Assembly (NCBI GenBank): GCA_003165595.1
Contig: PLWQ01000038.1
Coordinates: 1-64,000, forward strand
From: Fibrobacterota bacterium
GTDB taxonomy: Bacteria; Fibrobacterota; Chitinivibrionia; Chitinivibrionales; FEN-1185
Direction: 5' to 3'
Length of the DNA: 64,000 nt
Shown here: in pieces, positions 1 through 10,455 of the stretch
Position numbering within the stretch: position 1 is the stretch's first letter
How the letters are laid out: every line of letters starts with the position of its first letter
The notes under the pieces: generated by a model
What the model was told of the DNA's origin: nothing
Database searches by the model: none
The model's input: the letters and a program-made list of their open reading frames with translations, nothing else
Translations under genes and position numbers: made by a program

Positions 1-21
1 CCCCGCGCTCGCGGGGAACAT
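1..21 (-). CRISPR. First repeat of a type I-E CRISPR array (partial)
   Basis: The first 21 bases are the leader-side end of a type I-E-like repeat. Read on the minus strand they give ATGTTCCCCGCGAGCGCGGG and one more G, with the short GC palindrome typical of I-E repeats, which begin like GTGTTCCCCGCG. The array lies downstream of cas1, cas2 and the exonuclease in the same orientation and continues beyond the left edge, so no spacer is visible. The call rests on one partial repeat plus its position next to a complete I-E cas operon. Confidence 0.8.
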
Positions 22-180
22 ACTAATTTTCTTTCCGTTGATTTCAAACGAGATACAAAAATCGAAAAAAGCCACCAACTGAAATCCGGCCCTCTGCAGG
101 CCGGAGAAACAATTAGCAAAGTGCCTATCTATATTTCAAAATGTCAAAGAACGATGGCGTGATCCCGTGCGGACGGGACC
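22..180 (-). promoter_or_regulatory. CRISPR leader region
   Basis: This stretch between the exonuclease stop and the first repeat is AT-rich next to the array and is transcribed toward it. It holds two hairpins. One at 163-178 (TCCCGT/ACGGGA) lies just after the exonuclease stop, and one at 85-105 has perfect TCCGGCC/GGCCGGA arms. A TTGACA box on the minus strand at 147-142 could be a -35 element, but no good -10 box follows at 16-18 bases. Leader function is inferred from position. Confidence 0.6.
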
Positions 181-1945
<1,765 letters not shown>

Positions 1946-1949
<4 letters not shown>

Positions 1950-2809
1950 TGTAATAGATTCCTTACTCTTTTTTCAGGCAATTCCTTGTAATTGACGGCG
2001 GAAACGACCTTCCTTCCCGACTTTTTCTCCAGGTCTTTCCTGGCATTACCCGCCACGGTTCCACCATCGTTTGCAGCCTTTTTATTCGGTTCGAAACCAA
2101 CAACGTCCCTCTTTTGCGCTATTTCGGTTGTCGCCGCCTCGCCAAGCATATTGAAAATCAATTCCAAGTCTGTCATGTGGTCGCGCAGATTCTCGTTTGG
2201 TTTATCGAGGCCTTTATGCTTCTTGTATTCTTCTGGGGTAAGCCCGAATGCCGCTTTGCTGATTTCCGAGGTAAGAATTGAATATTCGTCCTCGCCCTTT
2301 ACACCACGTTTCTTCCACTCATCGGTCAGGTTCTTGCGAACTTCGATGCCACGAATTCGTTTCTCGATCCATTCATCGCTGTACCCTTTGATCCGGTATG
2401 TCGCGCGCGTCCGCTTAATTGCAAGCTCAGGATTTTCTATTTCCTGCACTCGTTCATATCCGACTTTGGCCAACCATCTCTTGAACGGCTCAGCCTTGGG
2501 CGAAGGAATGGATTGGATGATACGGAAGATGCCTTCGGTATTGGCGCAATCGGTTTCCCGGAGTTTGCCGTCCGGCGCAGGCAGTTTCAACCCGTGACAA
2601 ATTGTCACGACTTCACTTCCTTCCTCCTTCAACCGTTCTTTCAATTTTCGCCAATAGGCGCCCGGGTCAATGCTATCGGTCAGCGCCCCTGCAACGTCCA
2701 CAACCGAAAACCACCACTCGTTGTTATTCAATGTCCTCCGGATTTCACGGTTCTTAAATACCGCGATCTTGGCCGAAGGCATGGAAACGTCTTTTTTCTT
2801 TTCAAGCAT
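1946..2809 (-). CDS. BRO-N domain protein (DinD / phage antirepressor-like) inside the cas operon
   Basis: A 287-residue protein with an N-terminal BRO-N domain (about residues 10-105; IRRTLNNNEWWFSVVDVAGALTDS and TEGIFRIIQSIPSPKAEPFKRWL). The C-terminal half is typical of the chromosomal BRO/DinD-type family (YSILTSEISKAAFGLTPEEYK, NLRDHMTDLELIFNMLGEAATTEI, GGTVAGNARKDLE). BRO-N domains are DNA-binding modules of phage and viral antirepressors. E. coli DinD is SOS-inducible and antagonises RecA. The gene sits 17 bases after cas6e and overlaps cas1 (ATGA), so it is embedded between the effector and adaptation genes. The start at 2809 has AAAGGA upstream. A TTG at 2830 overlapping the cas6e stop is an alternative. 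Its role with CRISPR is unknown. Confidence 0.9.
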
Positions 2810-2826
2810 TCTTGGAATTTCCTTTC

Positions 2827-3609
2827 TCAAACCGGCTTGATGAGCATGAGGCCGCAGCCGAAGGATTTGGCGCGGCCGATGCCGGTGTAAAGACTTTCCT
2901 TGAATCTTATCGGATCAATGATAACCAATGTTCCTGAAAAATCAATACTGCTGAATCGAATATTTTGATTGCCTTTCTTCCGCAACAAATGTTGTTGGTA
3001 TGCGTAGGCATCCAGCCAGGGTTCATCCTCGGAAGTCTCAACAGAAAAGCCATACTGGGCACCTTTTCCGATTAACCAGTGAGAAGCAGCATTTTGCATC
3101 CGCTTCTGAATTGTTTTCTTGTTGGTTATTCCATCATACTTTGCCTTGGCTTTTTCGTCCATGAGAACATCGTGGTATCTGCGTAATTTTGTAGGTTCCT
3201 TTTCCTTAAGCCCTAGTTGACGTCTGCTTCTTTGCCATTCCTCGATGTTTGAACGTGTAATCTTTTCCTGGATGGTAGGATTTGCTCGTAGGTCAAATGT
3301 CAGTCGCAAGCCGTTTTTGAGGACCGGATCATATTCTTTTGATTCAACTCTTAATAAACCTGGAACGGCTCTTGGGTTGCGTTCGGAAACAACATAAAAT
3401 AATGGGAGCCCTCGTCTTGTTTCTTCAAATGCGAGCTGTTCCTTTTCAAATTCTTGCCGGAAAAGGAAATCACGTTTTGCGTCCGGGTTGTCCGGAAAGA
3501 GTTTCCAGAGAAGTTGATGTACCGTATAAACATTGCCTTGCAGAATACGAAGCAATTCTATTTGTGCAAGGGTTCCTGGTTCAATTCGTACACGCGAAAA
3601 AACCATCAT
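2827..3609 (-). CDS. cas6e: CRISPR RNA endoribonuclease Cas6e (CasE/Cse3)
   Basis: A 260-residue Cas6e, which cuts the pre-crRNA within the repeat and stays bound to the crRNA 3' hairpin in Cascade. It has the N-terminal RVRIEPG strand, a VHQLLWKLFPD segment carrying the expected catalytic His near residue 30, and the C-terminal glycine-rich loop GIGRAKSFGCGLMLI that binds RNA. The ATG at 3609 overlaps the cas5e stop as ATGA. A second ATG follows directly. An in-frame upstream extension without a ribosome site was not used. Confidence 0.95.
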   Translation of the reverse strand: MMVFSRVRIEPGTLAQIELLRILQGNVYTVHQLLWKLFPDNPDAKRDFLFRQEFEKEQLAFEETRRGLPLFYVVSERNPRAVPGLLRVESKEYDPVLKNGLRLTFDLRANPTIQEKITRSNIEEWQRSRRQLGLKEKEPTKLRRYHDVLMDEKAKAKYDGITNKKTIQKRMQNAASHWLIGKGAQYGFSVETSEDEPWLDAYAYQQHLLRKKGNQNIRFSSIDFSGTLVIIDPIRFKESLYTGIGRAKSFGCGLMLIKPV

Positions 3610-4358
3610 TGTCCCCTTTCTTCGCGCATGTTTACTTGTACGGGCGCAAACTGCCATCTTCTGCGATTAAGAGAACAGTCATACCTTTCAATGGTTTGTT
3701 GAGGTTGCATATCGCCGGACTCACCATCCCAATAATATCTATTGACTGTATCGGGTATAAGCCAACTGGTGAGATCGCGTTTTCCGTCTTTTGTTTCGAC
3801 CAACGGAGGAAATTTCGCACTTAATGCGGAATGAAATCCATCGGCGTCAACCATGTGTGGTTGTAATGGCACCGAAACAGGGCAGGATTTTCTGCCAAGA
3901 TATAAAACGAACCTTGGTTTAAGCAAAGCATTTTGAATCTCCGACAACGAGTATGGTGATTCCGACTTAGAACAAATAGCAGTAATGGCAAGGCTGTCGC
4001 ATCGATATTCACGGGAAGAAAGTATGGTGCTCAATCGATTGTCGGTACGACTGCCACCGATGACAATTTCATCGCGTCTGGTGGCATACGAAAACTTTCC
4101 GACACTGTCGGGAACCTGCACCGTATGGTAATCTTTCAGGAGGAACCCGGGATTAACGACCTTCACCGCGACCGAATACCCTTTAGTCAACGCATCGAGC
4201 CGACCCTGTTCTCCGCGTTTTATTCCAAGCGCAGCCCCGAGCAGTCCGAGAATAGCCGCCTTGCCGGGAAAAGACGCGCTTCTTCGTGTTTCTCCTACGG
4301 CTATTTCACCCCAAGCGGCCATAGGGCCGTATAGCCTGAATACAAGATATTTTTCCAT
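3606..4358 (-). CDS. cas5e: Cascade subunit Cas5e (CasD)
   Basis: A 250-residue Cas5e. In Cascade it caps the 5' handle of the crRNA and contacts the first Cas7. The N-terminus MEKYLVFRLYGPMAAWGEIAVGETR and the FPGKAAILGLLGAALGIKR stretch are characteristic of the family, and so is the DYHTVQ motif. The ATG at 4358 is preceded by GAGG and lies 7 bases after the cas7e stop. The 3' end overlaps cas6e. Confidence 0.94.
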   Translation of the reverse strand: MEKYLVFRLYGPMAAWGEIAVGETRRSASFPGKAAILGLLGAALGIKRGEQGRLDALTKGYSVAVKVVNPGFLLKDYHTVQVPDSVGKFSYATRRDEIVIGGSRTDNRLSTILSSREYRCDSLAITAICSKSESPYSLSEIQNALLKPRFVLYLGRKSCPVSVPLQPHMVDADGFHSALSAKFPPLVETKDGKRDLTSWLIPDTVNRYYWDGESGDMQPQQTIERYDCSLNRRRWQFAPVQVNMREERGQ

Positions 4359-4365
4359 TTTTACC

Positions 4366-5484
4366 TCACTTGGCAACAAATTCGAGTAGTTCTTTCATTG
4401 TTCCTTCACCGGCTATGACGTTAAGCGAATAGCAGAAATCAGCACACTTACCGTAGACCTTATCCATATTTTCTTGCTGTTCCTTTAAGGCTTTGATAGA
4501 ATCAGCCCCGTAATTTGTTCCAGTCACAGGTTTAAGAAACGAAACCGAAAGCGACCGCGGTTGCTGTTCGCCTTTTTCAGCCAGCACATACGAAGCGTAT
4601 GCCCTGCTTGCATGACTGTTCTGCATCCCTGTTGGAGACACCTTGACTGCGGTTTCGGTTAGCGCTTTTATTGCCTTATTAGCAAGTTCTTTATTTCCGC
4701 CGAGATTTTCAACAAGCAAATCCTTATTGATGCAGATGTAGGTGTAAAACATAGCTGCCGCAAAACCTCTTTCGCCTATATGCGCAGCGCCAGCATCATC
4801 TTCGTGTTTGTTAAGATCGTCGACAGCGGTAAAATAGTCGTCCTCGATGACAACCGGGTGTACACTGATTGCGTGGGAAACCTGGCAAGCGGCTTCTTCG
4901 TTAAATGCAGGGTTAGAGGCAAGCATCCTGCCGAAAAGCGCTATATCAACGGCCGTTTCGGGCTTTCTCAACAAATCCAATTCTTCCGGCTTGGGCGCTC
5001 TTTTCTCTTCGGAAATACATTTGTCTACCAGATCCATCACGGCCTCCATCTCTTCGGGCGAAATATGGGCCAGTTGCTCGATTTCAAGCGAAGAAAGCGG
5101 GTTTTTATCTGCATCTTTTCCTTTTTTCTTTTTTGTGTCCGTTTCTTCAGTCGTATCGGTGTTACTACTGTCTTTTCCTTTGAGTTTGCCAAAAACACCT
5201 GCAATATTTTTTGCCCATTCAATAGCGTCTTTCTCAGTTACTTTTCCTTCTATGAATTTATTGTAGACTTCGACCCCAAGTTTTTTTGTTCGTGTTCCTA
5301 TATGTCCTTTAACAGCAGATTCGAACAATTCCGACGTTCTCCAAGCCCTCTTAAGGCTCTGCGACGATATTCTTAAACGGTCAACACCGCCCATTTTGGC
5401 CGTCTTCGGCCGCCCCATGTCATCGCGGTTAAGATTGGCCGGCGGATAGGAAGTGAGAATATGAAGCTGAATAAACTGACTCAT
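4366..5484 (-). CDS. cas7e: Cascade backbone subunit Cas7e (CasC/Cse4)
   Basis: A 372-residue Cas7e, the six-copy backbone protein of Cascade that holds the crRNA spacer. It begins with the conserved MSQFIQLHILTSYPPANLNRDDMGRPKTA segment and contains LRISSQSLKRAWR, where RNA contacts are expected, and GAAHIGERGFAAAMFYTYI. Residues 110-145 form a Thr/Lys/Asp-rich low-complexity insert (SSNTDTTEETDTKKKKGKD) that looks like a disordered loop. AAGGAA stands 8-9 bases before the ATG. The gap to cse2 is 28 bases. Confidence 0.95.
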   Translation of the reverse strand: MSQFIQLHILTSYPPANLNRDDMGRPKTAKMGGVDRLRISSQSLKRAWRTSELFESAVKGHIGTRTKKLGVEVYNKFIEGKVTEKDAIEWAKNIAGVFGKLKGKDSSNTDTTEETDTKKKKGKDADKNPLSSLEIEQLAHISPEEMEAVMDLVDKCISEEKRAPKPEELDLLRKPETAVDIALFGRMLASNPAFNEEAACQVSHAISVHPVVIEDDYFTAVDDLNKHEDDAGAAHIGERGFAAAMFYTYICINKDLLVENLGGNKELANKAIKALTETAVKVSPTGMQNSHASRAYASYVLAEKGEQQPRSLSVSFLKPVTGTNYGADSIKALKEQQENMDKVYGKCADFCYSLNVIAGEGTMKELLEFVAK

Positions 5485-5512
5485 AATAAGTTCCTTTCTT
5501 TTTGCAAAATGG

Positions 5513-6127
5513 TTATTTATTTGAAGGTTTAGTTATTGGTACTGCCTGGAAATATTCCATTCCCCAGCGAACCAGAATCCGCTTGCGAGGGTCGTTATCA
5601 ACTTCCCCATCCATCATTTCGCTGGTCCAATGGAAAATGCTGTCGGCTATGGAAACAATGTTCGCCTTCTTTCCCAGCAACCTGACTGCACGTATCATTC
5701 GAATGTATAATTCGTCAAGCGTGCGACTTTTTTGAAGCTGGGAAAATCGCAATTCACTCATTTGCGGTTTATCTTTGTTTTTTTCACCGGGCGTTGCGCA
5801 TTGCGCGGCAAAGCTTTTGAACTCGTTGTTGGTTTCAACGTGAGATAGGATACCTGCAACTGCCGCCAAACCAAGAAGGCGCAGCTCTTGTGTCCACCAT
5901 CCGGTAAGTTCAAAACACAAGTAGCGGAAACCTTGTGACAACAAAACATCGCCCGGACTTTCCGCGCGACGTAATTCCGCGCGCCAACCGGGATTGTTTC
6001 TCAATGAAGCCCACCAAGAACGCAGTTTCTGATGGTCTTCTTCATTCCAAAATGCGTAATAGCGCTGCCTGGGCCTTTTGTCGTTTTTGCCCACTGTCAA
6101 ATCAACAGTTTCTATGGTTTCACTCAT
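5513..6127 (-). CDS. cse2: Cascade small subunit Cse2 (CasB, Cas11e)
   Basis: A 204-residue, mostly helical Cse2/Cas11e. Two copies form the inner belly of Cascade and stabilise the target and non-target strands in the R-loop. Family hallmarks are LRSWWASLRNNPGWRAELRRAESPGDVL in the first third and RFSQLQKSRTLDELYIRMIRAVRLL in the C-terminal half, including the conserved RFxxLL-like run. The ATG overlaps the cse1 stop as ATGA. Confidence 0.92.
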   Translation of the reverse strand: MSETIETVDLTVGKNDKRPRQRYYAFWNEEDHQKLRSWWASLRNNPGWRAELRRAESPGDVLLSQGFRYLCFELTGWWTQELRLLGLAAVAGILSHVETNNEFKSFAAQCATPGEKNKDKPQMSELRFSQLQKSRTLDELYIRMIRAVRLLGKKANIVSIADSIFHWTSEMMDGEVDNDPRKRILVRWGMEYFQAVPITKPSNK

Positions 6128-7683
6128 ACGGCCTCCTTGAGTGCGTTTATTGATTTTATTTTTTCACTTCTCAGAATTGCGGAAAGCGATTTTGCGGCAA
6201 GTGCAATGCGTTTCATATTCCGGGGCTCGTCAGTTGCGTTTAAAGCGAAACGGTCGAAGATTTTTTCGGCGGCAGAAATGATTGTATTCCGCCATTCGGA
6301 AAGAACAGGTGCTGTAGGTTTTTCGGATTCTATTGCGGCGCGAAGTTGCTCTACCAAGGAATAGAATTTGGATTCGGTGTCTTCCCAGAAAGAACCAGAA
6401 ATAAAGAACGTATCTCCCTTCACGTCCTTAGGTCTTGAAAACCATGCGGCTTTTACGTGGTCTCTTAATATTTTTGCAACATCTGATGATGCCGCAATCA
6501 GCTTGCTGATTACTCCAGCAAAATCATCCTTTTTATTTGATGCCAGGTGGATAATAGGCATTGTATGTTCGTACCAGCAACGGGCTTTCATGTTGTCCAT
6601 ATCATATCCAAAACACCAGAGGTGCGCATGCACATTCTTCTCAATTGCAAAGTATTTTCGTTCGTTAAACGACTTGACAACCAAAGAGGCCTTTTCGCCT
6701 TCGGTATTGCCAAAAGAAAGTGACAACCAATCGCGATAACTTAAGCCACCTTGTTTTCCTTTCATTGCAATAAGACTCACGCTTCCATCTTTTTCTTTTT
6801 GGAGCCTATAAGGACTTAAGGCATGTTGCCATGTAGAGGAATAACTTGGACCATGATTTAATGTTCTGTAATTTTCCCAAACAGCACTGCTTTTTCCACA
6901 CACGTCACAGGTACTGTTTTTGTTTATCTGGGATAAGCGAATTCTTCTCGGCATTCCCCAATACATCTGGAGTTCATTTACGTCATGCGGAAATGTTTTA
7001 TAATCCTCGTTGCTCAATCTGATTTTACCCATCCATGGGAATACATCTGCTGATAACTTTTGGGGCAGGACAAATTCTTTTTCGCCAATTGCCAAAATAT
7101 TCAGCCAAATGTTTTTCCATAAAATCATCTCTCTTTGTTCAGAAAAAATCAGTGTTGTCATTGGCCCGCCACCTCGCATTCCAGTACGATGCCCCTGTCC
7201 ACCAGATGGGGCATTGGTTTGTAATGTAAATATTGCAGCAGCTGTACAATTTTCACATAGATTTTTAAAGTTGTTCTGCTTAATAAAGTAATCACCACCA
7301 CCTGCCACATCTATAAGCAATGAACCCATATCATGCGAGGTTATTTTTTTATCGTCTCGATTTATGGTAACATCCTGCATAAACGCCGGGCCCTTTTCCG
7401 CATCCAATTCAAACGCTTCCGAAAGCTTCTCAAACGCTTTCCGCAGTTCTTCGCATTTCGGCACTTTCTTCCATTTTTCCTCCCATTCATTATCATCATC
7501 CGGCGCAAAAGCCGTCTGCACCAGCCCGATAAGAAATTGATACAATGCCCCGCGAAAATCGGGACGTGGTGCCGCGATGTCAACAACCGGATTATCCGAT
7601 GCGCCTATCTCAAACGGCGCAATGGTATCGGCTGCGCCATCGGCCCGCCGAACTGATATCCATTTGTCTTGAATAAGATTCAT
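6124..7683 (-). CDS. cse1: Cascade large subunit Cse1 (CasA, Cas8e)
   Basis: A 519-residue Cse1/Cas8e, which reads the PAM, opens the target DNA and recruits Cas3. It opens with the usual MNLIQDKWISVRR and has the loop segment APSGGQGHRTGMRGGGPMTTLI (about residues 156-178) typical of the family. Two CxxC pairs are visible, CENC near 142 and CDVCGK near 262. Either could bind zinc, which is an inference. The C-terminus is a helical bundle. The start codon is the base after the cas3 stop, giving tight coupling. Confidence 0.95.
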   Translation of the reverse strand: MNLIQDKWISVRRADGAADTIAPFEIGASDNPVVDIAAPRPDFRGALYQFLIGLVQTAFAPDDDNEWEEKWKKVPKCEELRKAFEKLSEAFELDAEKGPAFMQDVTINRDDKKITSHDMGSLLIDVAGGGDYFIKQNNFKNLCENCTAAAIFTLQTNAPSGGQGHRTGMRGGGPMTTLIFSEQREMILWKNIWLNILAIGEKEFVLPQKLSADVFPWMGKIRLSNEDYKTFPHDVNELQMYWGMPRRIRLSQINKNSTCDVCGKSSAVWENYRTLNHGPSYSSTWQHALSPYRLQKEKDGSVSLIAMKGKQGGLSYRDWLSLSFGNTEGEKASLVVKSFNERKYFAIEKNVHAHLWCFGYDMDNMKARCWYEHTMPIIHLASNKKDDFAGVISKLIAASSDVAKILRDHVKAAWFSRPKDVKGDTFFISGSFWEDTESKFYSLVEQLRAAIESEKPTAPVLSEWRNTIISAAEKIFDRFALNATDEPRNMKRIALAAKSLSAILRSEKIKSINALKEAV

Positions 7684-10452
7684 TTATTCCTCCTCGTCTA
7701 AGGACGCTCCCCAGCCATAGCGGGGACTGTAGTAATTGCAAATTGCATTATTCAAAGAAAAGGCTTCCGTGGAATGTTCGGTTGCAATAACTATCTCGGT
7801 ATATTTCAATCTGGGCAGCTTCTTTTTCAAATCCTCTATTGCTGCCATATACCTTAGTGGCGTTGTGTAACCGACACGATTCCATGCAGATCGAGACACG
7901 GATAACGTGCTCCAATCCCATGCATGTTTCTCAAAATCTGCATCATGTTCCTTAAAATCTGCATAGGGGGTAAGTACATTCTCACGAAATACGGCAAGCG
8001 CTATTTCATGGCTTTCTTCCGTAAGCCTGGTTTGAACCTTTTCGTCTTCGTCCCATTGATCGGCTCTCACGGCGTCGCGGCAATATCCTTTTTCAAGGAT
8101 AAGCGCATTCAAATGGCCCATTCCCGTTTGCGCCTGAACATGACCTTCCGCGCGTATCGTCGCTTGTTGCAAACCATCTGGAATATTTGCCTCTGACGCA
8201 TCTCCATACACCGATTCGATCAATGCACGAGCATCACCGGGCATAGACCATCCACCCTTTTCTCTGAGAATTTTTTGTGTAAGCCACAGTCGTCCTGTGT
8301 GGGCATAAACTGCGGAAGATCCTTTAAAGTCGCCACTCATCCACGTTTTGTCTGGAGTTTCGGAAAATTCTGGACCGTAGATATACAAAACTGGTTCCGC
8401 TCTTTCATCAATTACTCCCGGTACTTTATTCGGAATGCCGTTTTTATTTCTGCAATGCCGATGTAGCCGACCGGCCCGCTGGATCAACAAATCCATGGGA
8501 GCAATGTCGGTTATCATCTGATCAAAATCAAGGTCGAGCGATTGTTCCACGACCTGCGTGGCAATAAGGATGCGGCCTATACGATCCGCAGGCTCAGAAT
8601 CTTCACCGTTGCCGAAATACCGTACAACGGCGTTTTCAATTCTCGTTCTATCAATCATTGCGAAACGACTATGGAAAAGATCAATTTTCCCCGACGACAC
8701 ACCTCGTCTTATTAATTCGTGAAATGCCTTTCTTGCATCTTCCACGGTATTTCTTATCCAGCAAACGCATTGCCCTTCTTGCGATTCCCGCAGAATCTTT
8801 TCAAAAACCAGCCCCCTCTCATGAAGAAATTCGACTGCAAGGTTTCTCGCCATTTCTTTTCTGGTTTTCATTTCATGCGTTATCGTGATGTTTGCGGTGA
8901 CTTGCGTAACCATGGGAAACCCGGTCTGTTCTTCAGCGGTCGTTTGTTCTTCAGGTTTGCCATCCAAACCGGATTGAAATTTCCCGATCAATCTTTCTCG
9001 AATATTCCGCGGAATGGTTGCGGAAAGAAGAATTGCCGATCCGCCATTACGGGCATGGGCCTCAAGCAAAACGCCAAGAAGATGCTCCACGTAGGAATCG
9101 TAGGCATGTACTTCGTCAACGATAAGAATTTTTCGATGAAGACCGATCATACGCAGCGATTGATGGCGTGCAGGCAGCACGCTCAATAATGCCTGGTCGA
9201 TGGTACCGACTCCAACATCCGCAAGCAACGCCTTTTTGCGGTTGTCGGCAATCCACCCGTTGCAATATGCGCTCGCGGTTTCTTCCTTTCCATATGAGGT
9301 GTCATCGTGATGTTTAGGAACTCCGATAGAATCCGTAAATTTTTTAGAGAGGTGCCGTGTGCCATGCGAAAGAACAAGCGACGGGCGTTCTCCTTCTGAA
9401 TATAGCTTGTCATAAGCTTTTTGCAGCCGCGCATACATGGCATTTGCCGTAGCCATGGTAGGCAAACCCAAATAGATGCCATCGGCATTTCCGGCACCCA
9501 TCATCCGTTGAGCAAGAATCAGCGCCGCTTCGGTTTTTCCTGCGCCAGTAACATCTTCAATAACCCACAATTTCGGGCCGGGCTGTAATTCCGTTTCCGC
9601 CACATGTTTTTGCAATGGGGTAGGTTGCTTGACGAATGGAAATAAGTCGATAATCCGGTTGAAAGGACGAATGCCACGATCATGCCAGCCGATTGTGGAA
9701 ACGGCTTTTGCTGCCCGAGGTAAAGCAATTTTATTCCAATATTCAGCCAAAGGAATCCGTTCGAAGTTATAAGGGAAAAAGTCTATATTTGAACCGACCC
9801 AATCGGCAAGGATAGACAATCCGGCAAATTGCCATGAGGCATATTTGAAAATCTGCTTTTGCTCTTTCTCCAAATCGGGCATTGAAGGTGCAGTAGGTAG
9901 TAATGAAAAACATTCCTGCACAAAAGCCGAAGCAGCGGCAAGATCACTCTGGTCGAAAAAACTACCACAACAAAGAATGGCATTGCCACCCTTGGCCGAT
10001 AGATTTGGTGGAATGCCATGATGTCCGCATCCAGCTTTTATGATAAGCTCAAGCATCTCTGCAAGCTGTTGATTTCGGTTTTTAACTTCATTTTTTATCA
10101 CCTCTCTCCAGAGGATAAAACCAACGGTATCGTGTCGTTCACTGTATTCCTTCTTTTTCTTGGCTCTAAATAGTTTGAGAAATAGCGGCTCAATGAGACC
10201 TTGAAACGCTGTTGAAAACTTCCCCAAATCATGGAGTAACAATATCAAAACGAACAAGTATTGGACAAGTTCAGGAGAAATTCCGGTCGACCGTGAAAGA
10301 TCTTGATTCCTGCGAGTTGTGGGATGCAAAATATGAAACCCCACTGCCGCCACATCCAGGCAATGATACGGCAACAGATGGTAAGATCCATCTTTCTTAT
10401 TCCATTTTCCCCAATACCGGTAATACGTTTTTTCAATGTCCACGTTTTCCAT
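7684..10452 (-). CDS. cas3: CRISPR-associated helicase/nuclease Cas3, type I-E
   Basis: A 922-residue Cas3 with an N-terminal HD nuclease followed by an SF2 helicase. HD residues appear in [23 protein letters not shown] (about 92-105) and KAGCGHHGIP. The helicase has a Walker A-like DVTGAGKTEAALILAQ, the DEVH box in ILIVDEVHAYD, SATIP, and the QRAGRLHRH motif VI. It degrades target DNA after Cascade binding. It starts only 3 bases after the AIPR stop and ends next to cse1, so it is expressed with both. The region is intact with no frameshift. Confidence 0.96.
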   Translation of the reverse strand: MENVDIEKTYYRYWGKWNKKDGSYHLLPYHCLDVAAVGFHILHPTTRRNQDLSRSTGISPELVQYLFVLILLLHDLGKFSTAFQGLIEPLFLKLFRAKKKKEYSERHDTVGFILWREVIKNEVKNRNQQLAEMLELIIKAGCGHHGIPPNLSAKGGNAILCCGSFFDQSDLAAASAFVQECFSLLPTAPSMPDLEKEQKQIFKYASWQFAGLSILADWVGSNIDFFPYNFERIPLAEYWNKIALPRAAKAVSTIGWHDRGIRPFNRIIDLFPFVKQPTPLQKHVAETELQPGPKLWVIEDVTGAGKTEAALILAQRMMGAGNADGIYLGLPTMATANAMYARLQKAYDKLYSEGERPSLVLSHGTRHLSKKFTDSIGVPKHHDDTSYGKEETASAYCNGWIADNRKKALLADVGVGTIDQALLSVLPARHQSLRMIGLHRKILIVDEVHAYDSYVEHLLGVLLEAHARNGGSAILLSATIPRNIRERLIGKFQSGLDGKPEEQTTAEEQTGFPMVTQVTANITITHEMKTRKEMARNLAVEFLHERGLVFEKILRESQEGQCVCWIRNTVEDARKAFHELIRRGVSSGKIDLFHSRFAMIDRTRIENAVVRYFGNGEDSEPADRIGRILIATQVVEQSLDLDFDQMITDIAPMDLLIQRAGRLHRHCRNKNGIPNKVPGVIDERAEPVLYIYGPEFSETPDKTWMSGDFKGSSAVYAHTGRLWLTQKILREKGGWSMPGDARALIESVYGDASEANIPDGLQQATIRAEGHVQAQTGMGHLNALILEKGYCRDAVRADQWDEDEKVQTRLTEESHEIALAVFRENVLTPYADFKEHDADFEKHAWDWSTLSVSRSAWNRVGYTTPLRYMAAIEDLKKKLPRLKYTEIVIATEHSTEAFSLNNAICNYYSPRYGWGASLDEEE

Positions 10453-10455
10453 TCC

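Noticed and set aside
108-147. Promoter in the CRISPR leader
   Set aside because: A TTGACA is present but no -10 box is found at an acceptable distance, so it was only noted in the leader entry.
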